From the NCBI GenBank assembly GCA_944390745.1, contig CALXQK010000010.1:62001-126000 (forward strand): a stretch of 64,000 nt of DNA, given 5' to 3'. Shown here piece after piece: positions 12,943-21,272 of the stretch (positions within the stretch are counted from its first letter, which is position 1; the number at the start of each line of letters is the position of its first letter). Made by a program: the position numbers and the translations under genes. The notes under the pieces are model-generated. The model saw only the letters and a program-made list of their open reading frames with translations. It was not told where the DNA came from and ran no database searches. Source of the DNA: an uncultured Duodenibacillus sp. GTDB lineage: Bacteria > Pseudomonadota > Gammaproteobacteria > Burkholderiales > Burkholderiaceae_F.

Positions 12943-14121
12943 ATGATCATTGAATCCCTGCTTGACACCGATCTCTACAAGTTCACGATGATGCAGTGCG
13001 TGCTGCATCAGTTTCCGGGCGCGTGCTGCACGTACCGGTTTCGCTGCCGCACCGAGGGCGTGGATTTGTCGCCCTTCGTCGAGGAGATTCAAAACGAGAT
13101 CGAGCACCTCTGCTCGCTCACCCTGCGCGAGGAGGAGCTTGAGTACCTGCGCGGCCTGAGATTCATCAAGGGCGACTTTGTTGAATTCCTGAGCCTGTTT
13201 CACCTCAAGTCCAAGTACGTGCATGTGCGCCGCGACCCCGCTGCCTCGGCAGGCGTGGACATCACGGTTGAGGGCCCGTGGCTGCACACGATTCTCTTTG
13301 AAATCCCGATTCTTGCCATCGTCAACGAGGTCTACTTCCGGCATCTCATGCCCGAGCCCGACACGGCCGAGGGAATGCGCAGGCTGCGCGAGAAAATCGC
13401 CATGGCCGTCAACGAGCCCGACAACGGCAACCTGCGCATCAGCGACTTCGGCACGCGGCGCCGCTTTTCCTGCCGCTGGCAAAAGCAGGTCATTGAGACG
13501 CTCATCGCCGAGATGGGCCGGGGCATCTTCTCGGGCACGAGCAATGTGATGTACGCCCGGGACTTCGGGCTCATCCCGATGGGCACGATGGCCCACGAGT
13601 ACCTGCAGGCCTGCCAGGCCCTGGGGCCGCGCCTGCGCGACAGCCAGACCTACGGCTTTCAGATGTGGGCCAAGGAGTACCGCGGGGACCTCGGAATCGC
13701 GCTTGCCGACGTCTATGGAACCGAGCCGTTTCTCAAGGACTTCGACATGTACTTCTGCAAGCTCTTTGACGGCGCGCGGCACGACTCGGGCGATCCCTTC
13801 GACTGGGGCGAGCGCATGATCGAGCACTACGCCAGCCACAAGTGCGACCCGCACAGCAAGACGCTCATTTTCTCGGATTCGCTCACGTTCCCGCGCATCA
13901 TCGAGCTCTACCGTCGCTTCAACCACCGCATCCGCATGGGGTTCGGCATCGGCACCAACCTGATGAATGATCTTGGTCCCAGGCCCCTGAACATCGTCAT
14001 GAAGATGGTGCGCTGCAACGGGCAGCCCGTGGCGAAGATCTCGGATGCCCCGGGCAAGGGAATGTGTGAGGACGAGACGTATCTCGCCTACCTCAAGCAG
14101 GTTTTCGGCATCAAGTCGTAG
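12943..14121 (+). CDS. pncB: Nicotinate phosphoribosyltransferase
   Basis: The protein has 392 residues. The start [18 protein letters not shown], the FGTRRRFS segment and the [23 protein letters not shown] segment are characteristic of PncB. It converts nicotinate and PRPP to nicotinate mononucleotide, using ATP, in the NAD salvage pathway. It stands alone between the nagZ terminators and the antiporter leader, so it probably has its own promoter, though none is clear. Confidence 0.96.
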   Translation: MIIESLLDTDLYKFTMMQCVLHQFPGACCTYRFRCRTEGVDLSPFVEEIQNEIEHLCSLTLREEELEYLRGLRFIKGDFVEFLSLFHLKSKYVHVRRDPAASAGVDITVEGPWLHTILFEIPILAIVNEVYFRHLMPEPDTAEGMRRLREKIAMAVNEPDNGNLRISDFGTRRRFSCRWQKQVIETLIAEMGRGIFSGTSNVMYARDFGLIPMGTMAHEYLQACQALGPRLRDSQTYGFQMWAKEYRGDLGIALADVYGTEPFLKDFDMYFCKLFDGARHDSGDPFDWGERMIEHYASHKCDPHSKTLIFSDSLTFPRIIELYRRFNHRIRMGFGIGTNLMNDLGPRPLNIVMKMVRCNGQPVAKISDAPGKGMCEDETYLAYLKQVFGIKS

Positions 14122-14235
14122 GGCAGCCGCGGCCTTCCGGAAGGGCCGGGTTTCGTCACCGGCCTGAAACATCCGTCGGGCACAATTATTTCAATTTGTA
14201 AAGAAGGCGTAATTTTTAGCTAAAATCAAGCCCGA

Positions 14236-14293
14236 GGGTGAGCCAGGCGTCTGATCAAGGCGGCGCCTGGCTTTTGCCCATCTCCAGAGGAGA
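14236..14293 (+). promoter_or_regulatory. Structured leader of the NhaD-like antiporter with occluded Shine-Dalgarno (riboswitch candidate)
   Basis: A perfect 9-bp stem AGCCAGGCG (14241-14249) / CGCCTGGCT (14264-14272) is flanked by GGG (14236-14238) and CCC (14277-14279), which can extend it. Directly downstream TCTCC (14281-14285) and GGAGA (14289-14293) form a second hairpin with a 3-base loop; the GGAGA strand is the Shine-Dalgarno of the GTG start at 14302. That arrangement suggests translational control by a cation or pH signal. Lithium- and sodium-sensing riboswitch classes are known upstream of nha-type genes, but I cannot confirm a match to either consensus by eye. Confidence 0.5.
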
Positions 14294-14301
14294 CAACCAA
14301 A

Positions 14302-15708
14302 GTGAACCTTGTGAAACTTTCCGCGGCCCTGGCGGCGGCCGCCCCGGCGCTTGCCTCGGCTGCGTCCATGAGCGGCGCCGATCTTTCCATCGTCTGGGCC
14401 ATCCCGTTTGCGGGCATCCTGCTGTCGATCGCCCTTTTCCCGCTGCTGCTGCCGCACTTCTGGCACGCGCACTACGGCAAGGTCGCCGTTTTCTGGGCGC
14501 TGTGCTGCGTCGTGCCCCTTTACGCCGCATTCGGCTCGGGCGCTGCGGTGGGCGCCGTCGCGCACGCCATCCTCGGAGACTATGTGCCGTTCCTGCTCTT
14601 TGTGGGCGCGCTGTTCGTGGCCGCCGGCGGCATTCACATCCGCGGCAGCTTCGTCGGGCGCCCCATCGTCAATGCGGGCTTTCTGCTCGTGGGCGCGTTC
14701 CTGGCCAACATCATGGGCACGACGGGCGCGGCCATGCTCCTCATCCGGCCGCTCATTGCCGCCAATGAGGGCCGGCACTACCGGATGCACACCTTCATCT
14801 TCTTCATCTTCATCGTGGCCAACATCGGCGGCTGTCTGACGCCCCTGGGCGATCCGCCTCTTTTCATGGGCTTCCTGCGCGGCGTGGAGTTCTTCTGGAC
14901 GACGAGCCACCTGATTCTGCCGCTTCTGACGGTGCTCGCCATGCTGCTGGCGATCTACCTGGTCATCGACACGATCTGCTTCAACAAGGAAAAGCGCGAG
15001 GGGCTCTTCGTTGAGAATGCCGACAAGCAGCACAAGTTCGCCGTCGAGGGAAACATCAACCTCTTCTGGCTGCTGTGCATTGTCTGCACGGTTCTCATGA
15101 GCGGCATCTGGAAGCCCGGCGTGAGCTTTGACGTGCTCGGCGTGCACATGGAGCTGCAGGGCATCGTTCGCGACGTGCTCTTCATCGTCTTTGCCGGTCT
15201 CTCGCTCATGACGACCCCGAAGGCCGCCCGCGAGGCGAACCAGTTCACCTTCGCGCCCATTGCCGAGGTGGCCAAGCTCTTTTTCGGCATCTTCATCTGC
15301 ATGGTGCCGGTGCTTGAGATGCTGCGCGCGGGTTCGCATGGCGCGTTCGCTCCCATCGTGGCGATGGTGACCAACGATGCCGGCGAGTTCAACAACAAGA
15401 TGTTCTTCTGGCTCACTGGTTCGCTGTCGGCCGTGCTTGATAACACGCCCACCTACCTGGCGTTCTTCAACCTCGCCGGGGGCGACGCCGTCGAGCTGAT
15501 GACCACGCACAGCCATACGCTCATGGCGGTGTCGATGGGCGCCGTGTTCATGGGCGCCGTGACCTACATCGGCAACGCGCCCAACTTCATGGTGCTCAGC
15601 ATCGTGCAGGAGCGCGGCATCAAGATGCCCACCTTCCTCGGCTACGTGCTCTGGGCGGTCTGCATCCTGTTCCCGGTCTTCTTCATCACCGACTGGATCT
15701 TCATCTAG
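14302..15708 (+). CDS. NhaD-like sodium:proton antiporter (ion transporter superfamily)
   Basis: The protein has 468 residues and about 11 to 12 hydrophobic segments over its whole length, so it is an inner-membrane carrier. Diagnostic blocks are PLGDPPLFMGFLRGVEFFWT in the first half and SAVLDNTPTYLAFFNLA plus TYIGNAPNFMV in the second half, typical of the NhaD / CitMHS-like group annotated as sodium:proton antiporters. Exchange of Na+ or Li+ for H+ is inferred from family. The start is GTG 14302 with AGAGGAG nine bases upstream; this ribosome site is inside a hairpin. A very strong terminator follows at 15739-15784. Confidence 0.82.
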   Translation: MNLVKLSAALAAAAPALASAASMSGADLSIVWAIPFAGILLSIALFPLLLPHFWHAHYGKVAVFWALCCVVPLYAAFGSGAAVGAVAHAILGDYVPFLLFVGALFVAAGGIHIRGSFVGRPIVNAGFLLVGAFLANIMGTTGAAMLLIRPLIAANEGRHYRMHTFIFFIFIVANIGGCLTPLGDPPLFMGFLRGVEFFWTTSHLILPLLTVLAMLLAIYLVIDTICFNKEKREGLFVENADKQHKFAVEGNINLFWLLCIVCTVLMSGIWKPGVSFDVLGVHMELQGIVRDVLFIVFAGLSLMTTPKAAREANQFTFAPIAEVAKLFFGIFICMVPVLEMLRAGSHGAFAPIVAMVTNDAGEFNNKMFFWLTGSLSAVLDNTPTYLAFFNLAGGDAVELMTTHSHTLMAVSMGAVFMGAVTYIGNAPNFMVLSIVQERGIKMPTFLGYVLWAVCILFPVFFITDWIFI

Positions 15709-15738
15709 CTCGTCGTCGCAGCGACGCGTTTTCTCTGC

Positions 15739-15784
15739 CTGCAGGGAGGCTTCCGGAGTCCGGACGCCTCCCTGCAGTTTTTTT
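15739..15784 (+). terminator. Intrinsic terminator of the antiporter gene
   Basis: A perfect 12-bp stem, CTGCAGGGAGGC (15739-15750) with GCCTCCCTGCAG (15766-15777), is followed by seven Ts. Confidence 0.93.
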
Positions 15785-15812
15785 GACATTCGTCAATTTC
15801 GTAAATTATTGA
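15783..15812 (+). promoter_or_regulatory. Candidate sigma-70 promoter of the first autotransporter
   Basis: TTGACA (15783-15788) and TATTGA (15807-15812) stand 18 bases apart, beginning inside the T tract of the preceding terminator and about 105 bases upstream of the autotransporter start. Confidence 0.55.
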
Positions 15813-15917
15813 TTTCAATGAGACGCCTTCAGGGCGCTTGACGCAGCTTTCAAATGCTTGTCGCACGGCACGTACAATCCCGGACTTTTCCAACAATAAA
15901 AAAGAAAGGATTTAGTC

Positions 15918-18398
15918 GTGCAAAATCGACATCACTTCTCAATCAAGCCAATCATGGCGGCCCTTTTTGCGGCCGGCGTTCTTTTGCAGCCGGCCGGCGT
16001 TCAAGCCGCACTTGTCACGCTCGACAGCAGCTATCAGCTCACGGCCTCCGACCCGGGTCTCATCACGGCCGGCAAGGTCCTCATCCGGGCCGACGCCGAC
16101 ACCGAAAAGGGCGTCGTCGGCCTTGAGTCGCGGGGCTTTACGATGCTCGTTGACGGAAGCTTCCAGCCGCTGGCGCTCGACGTGGACCTTCAGTCCGTCC
16201 CCGAGGCCGTGGGTCTTCTGGTCGTCCGCGACGAAGGCGCCATGGATGAATATGCCGCCGAGGCCAATCTCTCCCTTTACTCCCCCGTGGACATCCGCGC
16301 GGCGACGGCAGTCGCCTCCGACGGCCGCGTGACCTTCGGCGGGCGCACCAGCCTTGAGGGCGCGCTCAGAATGAAGCAGGGCGAGCTTGCCGTCTCGGGC
16401 GCGGAGCTTGTCTATTCAGGCGTCGGCGAGGTCGGGCAGCTGCAGCTGCTTCCCGCCGGCGAGGCAGCCTTTCACGCAGGCTCGGCCGACGGCAGCGGCG
16501 GCACGGCGTTTCTGCGCGTCGACGAGCTGAGCCTTCTGGGCGGCACGGTTGCCGTGCACGGCTCGGAAGCTGCCGGGGCCTCGGACTGGCGCATGGGCTC
16601 GGCGCTTCTTGTCGGGACCATCAGCAATACGGCCGCGCCCGAGGTTGCGGGCGATGCGCCCGCCGCCCCGAGCCTTATTCGCGTCACGGGCAACGGCGTG
16701 CTCGCCATCGGCACGCAGCTCGACCGCCCCAACGACAAGCTCGACGAGGCCGTCCGGGAAAGCATCTCAGGCTTTGACGACCTCTCCGAAGAGCTGCAGG
16801 CGCGCGCAAGGCTTGCGCACATCCTGGCCGACGCGGACCTCTTCACCAACAACCGCAACGCCGCCACGCTGGTGACGGCCGCGGGCCTCACGCAGGACGC
16901 CGTCGCCGAGACGGTGACCATCGAGGTGGGCGAGACGACCGCGTCCGCGCAGACGGGCGGCGTTTATCTTGGCAGCGACGCGCGCTGGATCATCTACTAC
17001 GGCGAGCAGAGCGACAGCCGCGGGAATCCGGCGAAGACTCCGGCCGGCGGGCCGCTTTCGGTGCACGCCGACAAGAACAGTCAGCTCATCATCTACGGCT
17101 GGGACGGCCGGGCGGCGCTGCCCGACCTGCAGCTTTTGAACTTTACCGTTGAAAACGTCTACTCGCTCAACGGCGTGCGCACCCATGTCGTCGACGGCAG
17201 GCTTGAGCGGCAGTGGTGCTGGCAGTTTGCAGGTCTGCAGGGCGACGAGATCGTGCGCCGCGTCGAGGAGAACTGGCAGTGGGGCGAGGCCGAGGCCCGT
17301 CCGGGCTACAGCTTCATCGTCGACTCGTTTGATCCCGACCGCATGGGGTTTGAGTCCTACGTGCGCGAGGTCGACTCGGCGCTTTTTCTTCCGGTGAGCT
17401 CAGGCGCGGCGGCCGCCGTTGAGCGCGTCGAGCGCGACATCGTCAACAGCGTTCTGTCCCATGACTATGCGCTTTTTGAGGGCGCTGGCCATTGGTGGGC
17501 GGACGGCCGCAGCGCAAGCTACGACGCCGGACGCCTCTTTTCAAGCGGACCGGTCTCCTGGGGCTTTGAAGCCGACGCGGTCTACGGAACGCTCGGCTTT
17601 GACCTTGGCCTGGCTCAAAACTGGGTCGCAACGGTTGCAGCGAGCTTTTCAAGCATTGACGTCGACAGCCGCGGGCTGGTGACGGCCATGACCTCTGAGG
17701 CCTCGAGCGCCTCGCTTACGGCCTCGGCCGCGTGGCTTGACGGGGCGACGGCGCTCAAGCTCGCGCTTTCCTACACCCACGCGGAGATGAACGTCAGGAA
17801 GCGCTCGAACGCGCATCTGCTCGAAAGCGAACCGACCGCCGACATCGTCACGGCGGCGGTGCGCTGGGAGACGCGCCTTGGCGAGGGGTGCTACGTGCGC
17901 CCCATGCTGCAGGCGGCGGTGCACTACGCCATGCTCGAGGACGGAGCCGTCGGCGACTCCACCGAGTCGGTCTACGGCACGGGGTTTGAGACCGATGCCG
18001 GCGACCGGCTCTGGTCCACGCTCACGGCCGGCGCCGGGGCGGGCATGCAGTTTGAGGCGCTGGGACTCTTGATGCGCCCGCAGCTTGAGGTCTCCGCCGC
18101 GGCCGCCTTCGGCGACAGGGACTGGGAGGTGACAAGCACGCTCTTTGACGGGTCGGCAAGCTCAAGCGCCTCGTTTGAAAGCACAAGCCGCTATCTGGTG
18201 CGCGCCGCAGCAAGCATTGAGATTGCCTCAAGCGGCTTCAAGCCCCGCATGCAGGGAGGCATCTTCGGAATCGGCGCAAGGCCCGCCGGCGGACAGCAGC
18301 CCTGGGCCTGGTCGCTGTCGCTTTTGGCGGGCTTTGAAGCCGCGGCCGACCATGAGCGCGGCAGGATGTTCGGGATTCATTTCCGACAGCTCTTCTGA
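15918..18398 (+). CDS. Autotransporter outer membrane beta-barrel protein
   Basis: The protein has 826 residues. A signal peptide (about residues 1-30, ending GVQAA) is followed by a passenger rich in Gly, Ala, Asp and short beta-strand patterns (about 31-520). A C-terminal autotransporter barrel begins near residue 525 (HWWADGRSASYDAGRLF) and ends in FGIHFRQLF with the terminal aromatic residue needed for BAM recognition. The start is GTG 15918 with AAAGAAAGGA upstream. The passenger has no enzymatic motif that I recognise, so adhesion or surface decoration is only a guess. The strong terminator before it and two hairpins after it make it a single-gene unit. A second, unrelated-looking autotransporter is at 51905. 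Confidence 0.88.
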   Translation: MQNRHHFSIKPIMAALFAAGVLLQPAGVQAALVTLDSSYQLTASDPGLITAGKVLIRADADTEKGVVGLESRGFTMLVDGSFQPLALDVDLQSVPEAVGLLVVRDEGAMDEYAAEANLSLYSPVDIRAATAVASDGRVTFGGRTSLEGALRMKQGELAVSGAELVYSGVGEVGQLQLLPAGEAAFHAGSADGSGGTAFLRVDELSLLGGTVAVHGSEAAGASDWRMGSALLVGTISNTAAPEVAGDAPAAPSLIRVTGNGVLAIGTQLDRPNDKLDEAVRESISGFDDLSEELQARARLAHILADADLFTNNRNAATLVTAAGLTQDAVAETVTIEVGETTASAQTGGVYLGSDARWIIYYGEQSDSRGNPAKTPAGGPLSVHADKNSQLIIYGWDGRAALPDLQLLNFTVENVYSLNGVRTHVVDGRLERQWCWQFAGLQGDEIVRRVEENWQWGEAEARPGYSFIVDSFDPDRMGFESYVREVDSALFLPVSSGAAAAVERVERDIVNSVLSHDYALFEGAGHWWADGRSASYDAGRLFSSGPVSWGFEADAVYGTLGFDLGLAQNWVATVAASFSSIDVDSRGLVTAMTSEASSASLTASAAWLDGATALKLALSYTHAEMNVRKRSNAHLLESEPTADIVTAAVRWETRLGEGCYVRPMLQAAVHYAMLEDGAVGDSTESVYGTGFETDAGDRLWSTLTAGAGAGMQFEALGLLMRPQLEVSAAAAFGDRDWEVTSTLFDGSASSSASFESTSRYLVRAAASIEIASSGFKPRMQGGIFGIGARPAGGQQPWAWSLSLLAGFEAAADHERGRMFGIHFRQLF

Positions 18399-18434
18399 TG
18401 CCTGCAAAAGGCTTGTGATCATCTGATCGCATGA

Positions 18435-18475
18435 TGCTCCCGTGCCGGGGACGCCTGTCGCCCGGCTCGGGAGCA
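18435..18475 (+). terminator. Hairpin downstream of the first autotransporter
   Basis: TGCTCCCG (18435-18442) and CGGGAGCA (18468-18475) pair, with an inner GCCGGG/CCCGGC stem after a T/T mismatch. No U tract follows directly, so it may work together with the next hairpin. Confidence 0.5.
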
Positions 18476-18482
18476 GCAGGCA

Positions 18483-18515
18483 AATCGTGCCGCCCCATGG
18501 GGCGGCACGATTGTT
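18483..18515 (+). terminator. Perfect 30-base palindrome, probable terminator between autotransporter and relA
   Basis: AATCGTGCCGCCCC (18483-18496) is mirrored exactly by GGGGCGGCACGATT (18499-18512), followed by GTTT. The T tract is short but the stem is very stable. Confidence 0.65.
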
Positions 18516-18569
18516 TCGAGCATTTGCGGGGAGCGCTCCGGGCGAATTGGTCACAAGTTGAAAAACCCT

Positions 18570-18597
18570 TTGCGGCAAAAAAATCGACGGCTACAAT
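18570..18597 (+). promoter_or_regulatory. Candidate sigma-70 promoter of relA
   Basis: TTGCGG (18570-18575) and TACAAT (18592-18597) are 16 bases apart in a local AT-rich patch, about 180 bases before relA. Confidence 0.55.
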
Positions 18598-18775
18598 GAA
18601 AAAAACAGATCTGGCAGAGGTCTGGCGGCAGCGTGCCCCGGGCGGACGGCGGTTTGCCGCGTCCTGCCCGAATGACGCCGCGCAAAGCCCCGGCGTCCCG
18701 GCAGGGGACCGGCGGCGCGGCCGGCATTTTCAGCGCGCTGCCGGACAAACAAGAAAAGAAGAGACGAATCCATTC

Positions 18776-20911
18776 ATGTCGAACAAACAGACGGCTGAAG
18801 CCGCCCCCGCACCTGAACACAGCGTCAACTGGAAGCTCGCAAGAAGTCTCGTCGAGCCGCTTTACAAGGATCAGATCCTGCACTCGGGCGAGCCGAGGCT
18901 TGAGCATGCCGACGGCATGGCCGACATTCTGCGCACCGTGCGCGATGACGACGAGCTGATCGCCGCGGCCTATCTCTTTGCCGTGGACGACTGCATCCCG
19001 GATGCCGACGCCTGGATTGAGAAGACCTTCGGCAAGAGCGTGCTCTCCATGGTGAAGGATCTTGAAAACCTCATGAAGGTGAGCAACCGCGCGCGCTCGG
19101 GGTCCAAGGAGGCGAGCGCGGCCTACCAGTCCGATGCCCTGCGCCGCATGCTGCTGGCGATGTGCCACGACCTTCGGGTGGTGATCCTGCGGCTGGCCAG
19201 CCGCCTGCAGACCCTGCGCTGGTTTGCCAGAACGGGCTCGGCCGGCGCGGCCGACTACGGCCGCGAGACGCTCGCGCTTTATGCGCCCCTGGCCAACCGC
19301 CTCGGCATCTGGCAGATGAAGTGGGAGCTCGAGGACCTGTCGCTGCGCTTTACCGAGCCCAAGATCTACGCCGAGATCGCCCACGAGCTCGACGAGTCGC
19401 GCGAGCAGCGGCTCGACTTCATGCAGCACTGCGTCGAGAAGATCAAGATGCTTCTGAAGGCCCACGGCATCGAGGCCGAGGTGAGCGGACGGCCCAAGCA
19501 CATCTACTCGATCTACAAGAAGATGGTGCGCAAGCACCTGCGCTTTGACCAGCTCTTTGACATTCGCGCCATGCGCATCATCGTCGACACGGTCGAGCGC
19601 TGCTACGAGGTGCTCTCGCTCGTGCACGAAAACTTCACGGTTCTCAGCAAGGAGTACGACGACTACATCGCGCACCCCAAGCCCAACGGCTACCAGTCGC
19701 TTCATACGGTGGTGACCGATCCCTCGGGCAAGCCCGTGGAGATCCAGATCCGCACGCGCGCCATGCATGAGTTCGCCGAACTCGGCGTCGCCGCCCACTG
19801 GCGCTACAAGGAGACCGGCAACTCCAACAAGAGCAAGGGGGCCGAGGCGGAGGATCAGCGCGTGGCCTGGCTCAGACAGCTGCTGCAGTGGAAGAGCGAC
19901 GTGCAGCCGCCCCAGAAGCCCGGCCTTGAGGAGGATCACGTCTATGCCCTGACGCCGCAGGGGCGGGTGGTGGAGCTCCCGCACGGCGCCACGCCTATTG
20001 ACTTCGCCTACCAGGTGCACACGGAGCTCGGGCACCGCTGCCGCGGCGCGCGCGTCAACGGCGCCATGGTGCCGCTCAATACGCCGCTGCAGACCGGGCA
20101 GACGGTGGAGATCATCGCCGCCAAGACGGGCGGCCCGTCGCGCGACTGGCTCAACCCCGACCTGGGCTTTGCGGTGAGTCCCCGCACGCGCACCAAGGTG
20201 CGGCAGTGGTTCAATGCCCAGACGCTTGCCGAGCAGACCCAGCTCGGCCGCGAGAAGCTCGACAAGGAGCTTGCGCGCCTTGGCAAGACCGCCTTCAAGC
20301 TTGAGGATCTGGCCAAGCGGCTGAGCTACGGAAGCGTCGACGAGCTGTGCGTGGCCTTTGCCAAGGAGGAGTTCAGTGCCAAGGCGCTCGAGCAGGCCGT
20401 GCAGCCCCAGCCCGAGGAGCAGCACGCCGAGCCCGAGGTGACCATCGGCCGCTCGCTTCAGAATGGCAGCCGCTCCAACGTGCTCGTCGTCGGCGTCGAC
20501 AGCCTCATGACGCAGCTTGCGCGCTGCTGCCACCCGGCGCCGCCCGACGAGATCGTGGGCTTTGTGACCCGCGGCCGCGGCGTCACCATCCACCGCATGG
20601 ACTGCCCGAACGTCAAGAAGCTTGCGGCAAGCGACCACGAGCGCATCATTGAGGTGAGCTGGGGCAACCAGGCCGACGCCGTCTACCCGGTGGACATCTA
20701 CATCGTGGCGCGCGACCGCCAGGGGCTTCTCAAGGACATCACCGAGGCGCTGATGCGCGAAAAGCTCAACATCACCGGCATCAACACGGTCAATGTGAAG
20801 GGCGATGCGCACATGCGCTTCTCCATAGAGATCCACTCATCGGACGACCTGACGCGGGCGCTCACGCAGCTGCGCGACATCAAGGGCGTGCTGACCGCGC
20901 GCCGCGCGTGA
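18776..20911 (+). CDS. relA: RelA-type (p)ppGpp synthetase
   Basis: The protein has 711 residues. The N-terminal hydrolase-like region lacks the HD metal motif (the corresponding segment reads AAAYLFAVDDC), as in synthesis-only RelA rather than SpoT. The synthetase domain shows RPKHIYSIYKKM, FDIRAMRIIV, HPKPNGYQSLHT and EIQIRTRAMHEFAELGVAAHW. TGS (HVYALTPQGRVVELPHGATP) and C-terminal ACT domains follow. It makes pppGpp on ribosomes stalled with uncharged tRNA. The frame is open from 18431, but ATG 18776 fits the family start. It stands upstream of tRNA-Val and thrS, as in other Burkholderiales. Confidence 0.94.
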   Translation: MSNKQTAEAAPAPEHSVNWKLARSLVEPLYKDQILHSGEPRLEHADGMADILRTVRDDDELIAAAYLFAVDDCIPDADAWIEKTFGKSVLSMVKDLENLMKVSNRARSGSKEASAAYQSDALRRMLLAMCHDLRVVILRLASRLQTLRWFARTGSAGAADYGRETLALYAPLANRLGIWQMKWELEDLSLRFTEPKIYAEIAHELDESREQRLDFMQHCVEKIKMLLKAHGIEAEVSGRPKHIYSIYKKMVRKHLRFDQLFDIRAMRIIVDTVERCYEVLSLVHENFTVLSKEYDDYIAHPKPNGYQSLHTVVTDPSGKPVEIQIRTRAMHEFAELGVAAHWRYKETGNSNKSKGAEAEDQRVAWLRQLLQWKSDVQPPQKPGLEEDHVYALTPQGRVVELPHGATPIDFAYQVHTELGHRCRGARVNGAMVPLNTPLQTGQTVEIIAAKTGGPSRDWLNPDLGFAVSPRTRTKVRQWFNAQTLAEQTQLGREKLDKELARLGKTAFKLEDLAKRLSYGSVDELCVAFAKEEFSAKALEQAVQPQPEEQHAEPEVTIGRSLQNGSRSNVLVVGVDSLMTQLARCCHPAPPDEIVGFVTRGRGVTIHRMDCPNVKKLAASDHERIIEVSWGNQADAVYPVDIYIVARDRQGLLKDITEALMREKLNITGINTVNVKGDAHMRFSIEIHSSDDLTRALTQLRDIKGVLTARRA

Positions 20912-20946
20912 TGCGGGGAAAAAAGATTTCCGCAAGATCAATGTCT

Positions 20947-20976
20947 TGGCGCGAAAAGTGAAATTTTTTTGCGCCA
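20947..20976 (+). terminator. Possible relA terminator hairpin
   Basis: TGGCGC(G)AAAA pairs with TTTTTTTGCGCCA, with a bulged G; the T run lies in the stem rather than after it. It stands directly before the tRNA-Val promoter. Confidence 0.4.
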
Positions 20977-20980
20977 GGAC

Positions 20981-21009
20981 TTGCAAAAGACTGCGAAGGT
21001 CTTTATATT
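20981..21009 (+). promoter_or_regulatory. Sigma-70 promoter of tRNA-Val (and probably thrS)
   Basis: TTGCAA (20981-20986) and TATATT (21004-21009) are exactly 17 bases apart, ending 12 bases before the tRNA. No other good promoter is visible between the tRNA and thrS, so this may drive the whole tRNA-Val, leader and thrS transcript. Confidence 0.8.
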
Positions 21010-21021
21010 TCGCAATCTCTC

Positions 21022-21098
21022 AGGCACATAGCTCAGTTGGTTAGAGCATCACCTTGACATGGTGGGGGTCGTTGGTTCGAGTCCAATTGTGCCTACCA
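21022..21098 (+). tRNA. tRNA-Val (anticodon GAC)
   Basis: The acceptor stem is AGGCACA / TGTGCCT with an encoded ACCA end. The D arm reads GCTCAGTTGG, the anticodon loop TTGACAT gives GAC, and the T arm has GGTTCGAGTCC. It is 77 bases long. Confidence 0.97.
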
Positions 21099-21123
21099 GA
21101 ACACTTTTGAGGACATCTGGAAA

Positions 21124-21171
21124 ATGTGCAGCGGTTTGTCTGGTCGAACGACAACCACCCGTGAACGATAA
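21124..21171 (+). CDS. Candidate thrS leader peptide with four consecutive threonine codons
   Basis: ATG 21124 opens a 15-codon frame, [15 protein letters not shown], ending at TAA 21169-21171. Codons 9-12 are ACG ACA ACC ACC, four threonines in a row. A GAGGA at 21109-21113 could serve as ribosome site, ten bases upstream. The frame lies between tRNA-Val and thrS and is followed by an intrinsic terminator (21203-21240) just before the thrS ribosome site. A segment inside it, GGTTTGTC with GACAACC (about 21133-21156), can form a hairpin covering part of the Thr codons. This is the classical layout of ribosome-mediated attenuation. The function is inferred from layout only; the short frame is below the size of most gene finders. 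Confidence 0.6.
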   Translation: MCSGLSGRTTTTRER

Positions 21172-21202
21172 GTCTGCGGGCGCGCATAGGTGTCATCAAA
21201 CG

Positions 21203-21240
21203 AAAGAGTGCGGCTCGTCGGAGTCAGCACTCTTTTTTTT
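21203..21240 (+). terminator. Intrinsic terminator in the thrS leader, candidate attenuator
   Basis: AAAGAGTGC (21203-21211) pairs perfectly with GCACTCTTT (21227-21235), followed by five more Ts. It lies after the Thr-rich leader frame and ends 20 bases before the thrS Shine-Dalgarno, so all transcripts from the tRNA-Val promoter must pass it to reach thrS. Confidence 0.85.
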
Positions 21241-21272
21241 CGCGCAAAAGATTCAAAAGAAAGGAGTTGAAA

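Noticed and set aside
10888..14172. Very long minus-strand open frames opposite recO, nagZ and pncB (over 1000 codons), and similar ones elsewhere
   Set aside because: They mirror real genes on the plus strand with family motifs. High GC and codon bias make antisense frames long; their translations are Arg/His/Leu-rich without recognisable domains.
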